DNA of 11,189 nucleotides from the NCBI GenBank assembly GCA_902463235.1, contig CABQER010000025.1:1-11189 (forward strand). Reading direction: 5' to 3'. Under the pieces are notes generated by a model. It had not been told where the DNA came from, ran no database searches, and was given only the letters and a program-made list of their open reading frames with translations. Each line of letters starts with the position of its first letter. The first letter of the stretch is position 1. This document shows positions 7,317 to 11,189 of the stretch, piece after piece. Both the position numbers and the translations under genes were made by a program. This DNA is from an uncultured Faecalibacterium sp. (lineage in GTDB: Bacteria; Bacillota; Clostridia; Oscillospirales; Ruminococcaceae).

Positions 7317-7928
7317 TTACCTCCTGCCTGCCATGCTGCGCAAGGCCAGTTTGATGATCTCTTCCACGGGCAATGCCGCGTCGATCTTGGAAACGGCAAG
7401 CGCTGCTTCGCTCTGGCTGTACCCCAGCGACACCAGCGCCGCAATGGCCTGACTGCTGCCCTGAGAAGCCTGTGTGTCGGCAAAAGCACCTGCCACATCC
7501 TCCAGCGAGATGCCGTCCACAAAGCCCTTGGCGACCTTATCCTTCAGCTCCAGCACGATGCGCTGTGCAAGCTTCGGCCCCACGCCGGAAGCCGCCTTGA
7601 ACGCCTTGTGGTCCCCCGCCGAGATCGCCAGTGCCACGCGGTCCGGCTCCATCACACTCAGGATGGCAAGGCCCACCTTAGGCCCCACGCCGGACACGGC
7701 GGTCAGCATCTCAAAGCAGGCCTGCTGCTGCTCGGTGGCAAAGCCGTAAAGGCTCACGTCGTTCTCGGTGACGCTCATCACGGTATAAATGGTGGCTTCC
7801 TTGCCCACGCCGGGCAAGGCCCCGGCCACGCTGGCCGGGCACTGGGCGTAGTAGCCTACACCGCCGCAGCTGAGCACCACCGCGCTCATGCTTTTTTTGA
7901 CGATTTTTCCTGTCAGACAGTAGATCAT
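7317..7928 (-). CDS. ruvA: Holliday junction DNA helicase subunit RuvA
   Basis: Tetrameric junction-binding protein that loads RuvB rings on Holliday junctions. 203 aa, normal for the family. The start MIYCLTGKI and the OB-fold domain (about 1-62) are followed by two helix-hairpin-helix motifs, VSGVGPKVGLAIL (78-90) and ASGVGPKLAQRIV (113-125). A flexible acidic/Gly region comes next, and a C-terminal RuvB-binding domain with the ALVSLGYSQSEA pattern (about 162-175). The ribosome binding site (GAGAGGG, 6 nt from ATG 7926-7928) is contributed by the arm of repeat copy D. Downstream ruvB is coupled. Confidence 0.97.
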   Translation of the reverse strand: MIYCLTGKIVKKSMSAVVLSCGGVGYYAQCPASVAGALPGVGKEATIYTVMSVTENDVSLYGFATEQQQACFEMLTAVSGVGPKVGLAILSVMEPDRVALAISAGDHKAFKAASGVGPKLAQRIVLELKDKVAKGFVDGISLEDVAGAFADTQASQGSSQAIAALVSLGYSQSEAALAVSKIDAALPVEEIIKLALRSMAGRR

Positions 7929-7934
7929 TTAAAG

Positions 7935-7941
7935 CCCTCTC
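7935..7941 (-). promoter_or_regulatory. ruvA ribosome binding site formed by a repeat arm
   Basis: GAGAGGG on the minus strand, 6 nt before the ruvA ATG, is the terminal motif of repeat copy D. No other Shine-Dalgarno candidate lies near this start. Confidence 0.65.
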
Positions 7942-8035
7942 AGTTTCTGTGTCGGCCAATTTTCCTCTGTTCAGCTCGCCCTTCAGGAGAGCTCCGGTGC
8001 CGCGCCGCTGCAGGCGGACGGAACCGGTGAGAGGG
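7935..8035. repeat. Palindromic repeat copy D (ruvA/ruvC gap), diverged interior
   Basis: Arms CCCTCTCAGT (7935-7944) and TGAGAGGG (8028-8035) are conserved, but the interior hairpins have decayed. AGCTC (7973-7977) and GAGCT (7988-7992) keep the position of the AGCTCCCCC stem, and other stems are imperfect. The right arm directly adjoins the ruvC stop codon (8036-8038). The left arm supplies the ruvA ribosome binding site. It occupies the entire gap between ruvC and ruvA. Confidence 0.8.
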
Positions 8036-8548
8036 TCAGATCGGCCCGGCCACACGGCGGACAAAGCGGTTGAGCTGGTTGCCGTTGGTGTGGCAGAAAG
8101 TGATCGCCATAGCCAGCGCATCGGCGGTATCGTCCGGCTTTGGCACGGCGGGCAGATGCAGCAGCACACGGGTCATCTCCTGCACCTGCTTTTTCACGGC
8201 CTTGCCGTAACCGGTAACAGCCTGCTTGACCTGCATGGGGGTGTACTCGTAGATAGGCAGGCCTGCCTGCGCTGCCGCCAGCAGGATCACACCGCGGGCT
8301 TCTGCCACGCCGATGACCGTGGTCTGATTGTGCTGGTAGAACAGCTTTTCGATGGCAAGCACCTCGGGCCGGGTGCGCTCGATCACCTCTTTGATGCCTG
8401 CATACACCTCGTCCAGACGGCGCTCGAACGGCACGCCCGCGTCGGTGCACACCGCACCGAAGTCCACCGGCGCAAACCGGTTGCCTGCGTAATCCACCAC
8501 GCCCCAGCCCACGATGGCGTAGCCGGGGTCGATGCCCAAAACTCTCAT
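8036..8548 (-). CDS. ruvC: Crossover junction endodeoxyribonuclease RuvC
   Basis: The dimeric resolvase that nicks Holliday junctions symmetrically within RuvABC. 170 aa with RNase H fold. The catalytic acidic residues match the family: D7 in LGIDPG (4-9), E67 in LAIEKLFYQ (64-72), and D140/D143 in KPDDTADALAMAI (137-149). The start ATG (8546-8548) has GGAAGG about 10 nt upstream. It is first in the ruvCAB unit and has its own promoter (8591-8619). Unusually, a 100-nt palindromic repeat separates it from ruvA. The stop TGA directly precedes the repeat arm CCCTCTCA on the coding strand. Confidence 0.97.
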   Translation of the reverse strand: MRVLGIDPGYAIVGWGVVDYAGNRFAPVDFGAVCTDAGVPFERRLDEVYAGIKEVIERTRPEVLAIEKLFYQHNQTTVIGVAEARGVILLAAAQAGLPIYEYTPMQVKQAVTGYGKAVKKQVQEMTRVLLHLPAVPKPDDTADALAMAITFCHTNGNQLNRFVRRVAGPI

Positions 8549-8590
8549 GCTGCAAATACCTTCCGATACTATTCCTATTATAACTTTATT

Positions 8591-8619
8591 ATTATATCAC
8601 AACAAAACAGTGTGAGCAA
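8591..8619 (-). promoter_or_regulatory. Promoter of ruvC (and probably ruvAB)
   Basis: Minus-strand TTGCTC (8614-8619), 17-nt spacer, then a perfect TATAAT (8591-8596) preceded by TGA, an extended -10 element. It lies 43 nt before the ruvC ATG. This is the only convincing promoter found for the leftward ruv genes. Confidence 0.75.
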
Positions 8620-8665
8620 CAGAAAACCTTTCGCCTGCCGCCGCCAAATGTGCGCTGGCTCGTAA

Positions 8666-8691
8666 AAAGGGCAGTCAGCGCCCCTGCCTTT
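8666..8691. terminator. Hairpin between ruvC and tRNA-Val, possible bidirectional terminator
   Basis: AAAGGGCAG (8666-8674) pairs with CTGCCTTT (8684-8691) with one bulged G and a 9-nt loop. On the minus strand the stem is followed by CTTTTTACG-type U-rich sequence. It would stop leftward transcripts from the accessory region before ruvC. Moderate support. Confidence 0.45.
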
Positions 8692-8721
8692 AAAAAAGTT
8701 TTACAATTTTTGAAAAAGCAC

Positions 8722-8753
8722 TTGCTTTTTGGCAGAAGGTATGGTAATATAAT
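8722..8753 (+). promoter_or_regulatory. Promoter of tRNA-Val
   Basis: TTGCTT (8722-8727) is followed 17 nt later by TAATAT (8745-8750), which overlaps a perfect TATAAT (8748-8753) and is preceded by TGG (extended -10). The predicted start is about 20 nt before the tRNA. An AAAAAGC/GCTTTTT inverted repeat (8713-8719, 8724-8730) overlaps the -35 box. Confidence 0.65.
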
Positions 8754-8780
8754 CAAGCTGATTTCGGCAAAACAGAATAT

Positions 8781-8856
8781 GGACGGTTAGCTCAGCTGGT
8801 AGAGCATCTGCTTGACGTGCAGGAGGTCACAGGTTCGAGTCCTGTACCGTCCACCA
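8781..8856 (+). tRNA. tRNA-Val (anticodon GAC)
   Basis: A complete 76-nt cloverleaf: acceptor GGACGGT pairs with ACCGTCC, D stem GCTC/GAGC, anticodon stem TCTGC/GCAGG (one U-G pair at the top), loop TTGACGT with anticodon GAC, and T arm ACAGG-TTCGAGT-CCTGT. The CCA end is encoded (8854-8856). It reads GUC and GUU valine codons. It is the last clearly host gene before the AT-rich region, a common type of integration site for mobile elements. Confidence 0.97.
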
Positions 8857-8863
8857 TACAGTT

Positions 8864-8911
8864 CGTACTCGAACCCGATTCTTTACGAGAAAGGGTTCGG
8901 GTACGTTTTTT
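8864..8911 (+). terminator. Intrinsic terminator of tRNA-Val
   Basis: A 13-bp stem, 8864-8876 with 8893-8905 (one G-T pair), is followed by six T (8906-8911), starting 7 nt after the tRNA. A small inner helix (8879-8882 with 8888-8891) extends it. The left arm includes ACTCGAAC, the complement of the tRNA's T-loop GTTCGAGT. Confidence 0.9.
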
Positions 8912-8922
8912 GTTTATCGGAG

Positions 8923-8947
8923 GTTCTGCGGCGAGAGTACGCAGAAC
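8923..8947. other. Perfect hairpin of unknown role
   Basis: GTTCTGCG (8923-8930) pairs with CGCAGAAC (8940-8947) around a 9-nt purine-rich loop. No U-tract follows, so it is not a terminator by itself. It is the second of four consecutive hairpins after the tRNA. Confidence 0.5.
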
Positions 8948-8964
8948 GGTAAGCAAGAACGAAT

Positions 8965-9004
8965 AAAGGCAGGGTATCACCATGAAGGTGGTGCCCTGCC
9001 TTTT
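8965..9004. terminator. Long hairpin, likely bidirectional terminator
   Basis: A 17-bp stem (8965-8981 with 8987-9003, two G-T pairs) with a 5-nt loop and T-rich sequence at both ends (TTTTGCTTT on plus, TTTATTC on minus). On the minus strand it lies about 160 nt after the RT stop and is the most likely end of the RT transcript. Confidence 0.65.
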
Positions 9005-9009
9005 GCTTT

Positions 9010-9040
9010 GCATCAAGTTTGCAGCCTGAGAACTTGATGC
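9010..9040. other. Perfect 10-bp hairpin in the RT 3' region
   Basis: GCATCAAGTT (9010-9019) pairs with AACTTGATGC (9031-9040) around an 11-nt loop. The surrounding stretch 8857-9161 (305 nt) contains no credible gene; it holds the terminator(s) and hairpins listed here. Confidence 0.55.
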
Positions 9041-9048
9041 TCCTATAT

Positions 9049-9161
9049 CATGTAAGTTCTCCATCTTATGTGACTAGACAGAGGATATGCCGTATATTAC
9101 CACAGTGCTACAACCATAGTTGTACATCTTTCTATGTTCTATGAGAGGAGCTTCTTACATG
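9049..9161 (-). other. Inverted-repeat-bounded segment after the RT stop, candidate structured RNA
   Basis: CATGTAAG (9049-9056) and CTTACATG (9154-9161) are perfect inverted copies; the latter touches the RT stop codon. Just inside, CTCC (9059-9062) can pair with GGAG (9147-9150). Within lies TACAAC/GTTGTA (9109-9114, 9119-9124) with a 4-nt loop. An 8-bp inverted match in a region this size can occur by chance, so this is a candidate only. Confidence 0.3.
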
Positions 9162-10706
9162 TCAGTAACAAAAATGAACGTCGTTATCTTTCATTTTTCT
9201 ATACATGTTGAGGTTTTTGTTGAGATTTAGTTTTCGGACGAGTGATTCCTCGGATATAATATCGTTAGAAAACAGTTCATATAACAAAATCCAAGAATGT
9301 GCTTTTTCGGAAATTGTTTGTTTCTGAGCGTCAGATAAAAAATTTTTACGAAGCAGCATTATTTGAGCAAGTTCATTTTGACTTTCAATAATTTTATTGA
9401 TTGCAGAATCATTAGGGACCAATGCTTGAGCTTCTATTAAAATATATAGTAACCAGAGAACTTCCAAGTCATGATCTTCTAGGAGATTCATCAAAAGCAT
9501 TGTTGAAATCTGAGCTTTTTCTTTTTCGTTCAATGGCTCATATGTTGTACTTTTAAGAATAAGCGAACAAGCTTTTGTTAGAGATCGAGCATTATTAGTT
9601 AAGATTGTAAAAAGATATGCACGGTAAAGTCTTTGATCTTGATCATCAGTAAGCTCGATGGGAGCGTTTTCGATGCTCTTTAAGAGGTATCTTATTGAAC
9701 CTTTGGTCCCTGAAATTTCAAGATTGAAAAATGTGTTAAAAAGGTTCATCAACTCGGCGTTATGTGATATCAATGGATTTTCATCCACTGCCGATTGATA
9801 TTTTTCAATAATTTTCTTTAGATTTTCAGCTATATAATAGGGAAACTCAGTAATTTCTGTTTTTTCATAATTCAATGTGAATCCATATTTCTTTAATATA
9901 CGTCCTACTATGCTGACAATTTGCTTTTCATCATCATTATAAATATATATTTCATAATCATCAACATACCGAGAATAATTCAAACCCGCGTTACAAAGTT
10001 CCTTATCGATTCTTGCCATCATACCTTCTGCAATTATTTTTGAAGAGAGCGGACCAACAAGGAGACCATTTGTTCGGTTTAGATTTTGTTTTCGATATAT
10101 AGAATCCAAATTCTTATATATAGTGTAGGTGTCGCTTACTGACTCACCATGCTGAAAATTCTGAAACTGTCGATTGGCTTCATCGAACCCTAAAATAATA
10201 GCAGGAATCATATGAAGATAAAAGCTAGAGAAAAAGTTGGAAATGTCCAATTTCAAGATTTTTTTGGCTCCACTTGCTTTGATTATCTTTGCTGCAAGAT
10301 TTGAAATGTAATCTGATGGCATGGGAATATCACCTGTGGGAGCATCGCCGCCGTACGATTGCTCGTGTCGAATAATCGTATGATTCACTCCCAAAATTGG
10401 AGAAAATGAGCAAGGATTATTCTCAGTGAACTCTATTAAGTCTTTAACAATATGTTTTTCTTTCATGTATGCATGAACTACCGCATATGCTCCGATTTCT
10501 GGAATGCTGATAATTCTACGCGCATCGTTTTGATTGAATCTGCTCATGTTAAAATTGTACGGAGGTATCAAATCGCATTCAAAAGGTGGCGGCTGCAGAA
10601 ATGCTTTAGGGTTCAGTTGAAAGCAAGGAGGTAAATATTCAGAAAAAAAGCCTGTATTGCGTATATCTTTATCAATGGTAACATACTCCGAATCAGACAG
10701 TGACAT
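9162..10706 (-). CDS. Reverse transcriptase of the Abi/UG (DRT-type) group, probable phage defence
   Basis: A 514-aa RNA-directed DNA polymerase. RT motifs in order: RRIISIP (63-69), the first catalytic Asp in KLDISNFF (152-159, D154), GLLVGPLSS (214-222) followed by KIIAEGMM, the catalytic YVDD at 247-250 (D249, D250), and GFTLNYEKTEI (275-285). The N-terminal FFSEYLPPCF (20-29) also fits this group as I remember it. Residues about 310-514 form a helix-rich region with no recognised enzymatic motif, as in abortive-infection RTs. There is no maturase or HNH domain (group II intron) and no retron-type NAxxH/VTG signature. I favour an AbiA-like or UG class, but the subclass is uncertain. The ATG (10704-10706) has AGGAG at a long 13-nt spacing; the next Met is residue 54, past conserved sequence. 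Strongly AT-rich codons mark it as foreign. It has its own promoter. Confidence 0.88.
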   Translation of the reverse strand: MSLSDSEYVTIDKDIRNTGFFSEYLPPCFQLNPKAFLQPPPFECDLIPPYNFNMSRFNQNDARRIISIPEIGAYAVVHAYMKEKHIVKDLIEFTENNPCSFSPILGVNHTIIRHEQSYGGDAPTGDIPMPSDYISNLAAKIIKASGAKKILKLDISNFFSSFYLHMIPAIILGFDEANRQFQNFQHGESVSDTYTIYKNLDSIYRKQNLNRTNGLLVGPLSSKIIAEGMMARIDKELCNAGLNYSRYVDDYEIYIYNDDEKQIVSIVGRILKKYGFTLNYEKTEITEFPYYIAENLKKIIEKYQSAVDENPLISHNAELMNLFNTFFNLEISGTKGSIRYLLKSIENAPIELTDDQDQRLYRAYLFTILTNNARSLTKACSLILKSTTYEPLNEKEKAQISTMLLMNLLEDHDLEVLWLLYILIEAQALVPNDSAINKIIESQNELAQIMLLRKNFLSDAQKQTISEKAHSWILLYELFSNDIISEESLVRKLNLNKNLNMYRKMKDNDVHFCY

Positions 10707-10759
10707 TATTCAACTCACACTCCTATGATATGTACTGTTTTCAAAAAGGCTTCAAATAC

Positions 10760-10788
10760 ATTAAATAACACTTACCTTTGCCCGTCAA
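10760..10788 (-). promoter_or_regulatory. Promoter of the reverse transcriptase gene
   Basis: Minus-strand TTGACG (10783-10788), a 17-nt spacer, then TTTAAT (10760-10765), close to the sigma-A consensus. The predicted start site is near 10753, giving a leader of about 46 nt. The -35 box lies in the last codons of the upstream 100-aa gene. Confidence 0.65.
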
Positions 10789-11074
10789 GGTTACACAGTG
10801 ATTTCTCTTTAAACACAAAAACAGGGTGCGCCCCGAAGGACGCACCCTGCAAAAATCCACACACGATAAGTAAGGCAGGGAGTTCCCCAGCGGGAACTTC
10901 CTGTTTTTCTTTTCCTGCAAGATGAGCCTGTTCTGTCTGCCATGCGGCAAACTCTCGCTGTCCTTCCTCGCTGTTCCAGCAGGCAAGGATGGCCGGGTAG
11001 AACGCCCGTGCCAGACGGTCGATGACTTCATCGGGATAAGGGGAAGTGTTTGTGGACTTTTTCTTTTTGTTCAA
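10772..11074 (-). CDS. Uncharacterised small protein, probably mobile-element encoded (TTG start)
   Basis: A 100-aa soluble, lysine-rich N-terminal protein with no signal peptide. Residues 12-46 (SPYPDEVIDRLARAF... through a Glu/Gln/Ala-rich stretch) look like two amphipathic helices; residues 66-82 (ALLIVCGFLQGASFGAHP) are more hydrophobic. I do not recognise a function; it resembles small ORFs carried by integrated elements of Clostridia, from memory only. I chose TTG at 11072-11074 because AAAGGAG lies 7 nt upstream and the stop of the preceding frame overlaps it (TTGA). Starting at 11107 would need another TTG without a good ribosome binding site. Two strong hairpins lie within its coding sequence, and it overlaps the RT promoter at its 3' end. 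Its GC content is far above that of the adjacent RT gene. Confidence 0.6.
   Translation of the reverse strand: MNKKKKSTNTSPYPDEVIDRLARAFYPAILACWNSEEGQREFAAWQTEQAHLAGKEKQEVPAGELPALLIVCGFLQGASFGAHPVFVFKEKSLCNLDGQR
10817..10850 (-). terminator. Terminator-like hairpin inside the small gene
   Basis: CAGGGTGCG (10822-10830) pairs with CGCACCCTG (10841-10849), loop 10 nt. On the minus strand the stem is followed by TTTTTG (10817-10821). It has the form of an intrinsic terminator but lies about 43 nt before the gene's stop codon, and would insulate the RT promoter from upstream transcription. Confidence 0.5.
10876..10908 (+). terminator. Plus-strand terminator-like hairpin antisense to the small gene
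   Basis: CAGGGAGTTCCC (10876-10887) pairs with GGGAACTTCCTG (10892-10903) with one G-T pair and a 4-nt loop, followed by TTTTT (10904-10908). No plus-strand gene precedes it in the window, so it may act only as RNA structure in the minus-strand transcript. Confidence 0.4.
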
Positions 11075-11187
11075 ACGCACGCTCCTTTGATCGTCCCACC
11101 GTGGCAAAGCCGGGCGAGAAAATCAAAGTTCCAATTTTTATCAGGCGCAAGGGCGCGGATGCTTTCCGCCCTGCACTTGCGGCTGGT
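11071..11187 (-). CDS. C-terminal end of an unidentified mobile-element protein (partial)
   Basis: An open frame entering from the right edge gives 38 residues, including ALAPDKNWNFDFLARLCHGG, and ends with TGA at 11071-11073. That stop overlaps the TTG start of the next gene as TTGA, a typical coupled arrangement, and this is the main support. A second minus-strand frame is also open here, but its translation is less protein-like and lacks such a junction. The fragment is too short to name a family. Confidence 0.45.
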   Translation of the reverse strand, partial: TSRKCRAESIRALAPDKNWNFDFLARLCHGGTIKGACV

Positions 11188-11189
11188 GG

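Noticed and set aside
2123..8030. Long plus-strand frames opposite ecfA2/ecfA1, glmM and ruvB/ruvA (2123-3508, 4799-6418, 6144-8030)
   Set aside because: They are shadows of strongly supported minus-strand genes in GC-rich DNA: low-complexity, His/Gln/Ala-rich translations, no family motifs, and they run through repeats.
8982..9026. 14-codon plus-strand frame starting in the hairpin loop
   Set aside because: Lies within a terminator-like stem with no ribosome binding site; nothing supports translation.
8792..9064. 90-aa minus-strand frame ending VDGTGLEPVTSCTSSRCSTS
   Set aside because: Its C-terminal part is the antisense of tRNA-Val, a well-known source of spurious proteins, and the rest crosses the terminator hairpins.
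9162..10706. RT as a group II intron or classical retron enzyme
   Set aside because: No maturase/HNH region, no intron domain V/VI-like sequence recognised nearby, and no NAxxH or VTG motif. The 113-nt inverted-repeat segment lies downstream, not in the usual retron msr-msd place, so retron identity is not claimed.
11075..11107. Longer version of the small gene starting at TTG 11107
   Set aside because: The internal TTG at 11074 has AAAGGAG at good spacing and forms a TTGA overlap with the preceding stop; the upstream TTG has neither.

Overview
Organism. The left 8.6 kb is GC-rich chromosomal DNA with Clostridia-type housekeeping genes, ECF-transporter/truA synteny, AGGAG-type ribosome binding sites and abundant palindromic intergenic repeats. 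I infer a high-GC Oscillospiraceae/Ruminococcaceae gut bacterium, possibly Faecalibacterium-like. The genus call rests on overall look and is not proven by a marker. Layout, host part (1-8856). All protein genes lie on the minus strand, so transcription runs right to left: ruvC, ruvA, ruvB (Holliday-junction branch migration and resolution); glmM (phosphoglucosamine mutase); a class I SAM methyltransferase resembling the RlmI/RlmK group; ecfA1, ecfA2, ecfT (the shared energy module of ECF vitamin/metal transporters); truA (tRNA pseudouridine synthase); and the first 46 codons of an unidentified, probably membrane-anchored protein. A plus-strand tRNA-Val(GAC) with its own promoter and terminator lies at 8781-8856. 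Four of the five gaps over 90 nt between minus-strand host genes (902-1004, 3590-3839, 6101-6257, 7929-8035) are filled by members of one palindromic repeat family. Their arms are CCCTCTCAGTC and GACTGAGAGGG, enclosing short hairpins. The repeat ends coincide with stop codons (ruvB, ruvC), a Shine-Dalgarno sequence (ruvA, probably truA) and a candidate -35 box (glmM). Layout, accessory part (8857-11189). Directly after the tRNA come a strong terminator and a run of further hairpins. Then comes a strikingly AT-rich minus-strand gene for a 514-aa reverse transcriptase (9162-10706) with an intact YVDD centre and a long helical C-terminal region. It is neither a group II intron RT nor a typical retron RT by visible motifs, and fits the Abi/UG (DRT) type of RTs linked to phage defence. 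It has its own near-consensus promoter, whose -35 box lies inside the 3' end of the preceding gene, and a hairpin-rich 3' region that could be a structured RNA. Upstream of the RT are a 100-aa uncharacterised protein and the end of another gene that overlaps it by four bases (TTGA); their look suggests an integrated mobile element. How it fits together. The host part is a normal DNA-repair, cell-wall and tRNA/transport cluster punctuated by repeats. The right part looks like an integrated island beside tRNA-Val carrying an RT defence cargo. No integrase or second attachment site is visible here, so the island's limits are unproven. The RT together with its flanking RNA structures is the best candidate for an undescribed system.
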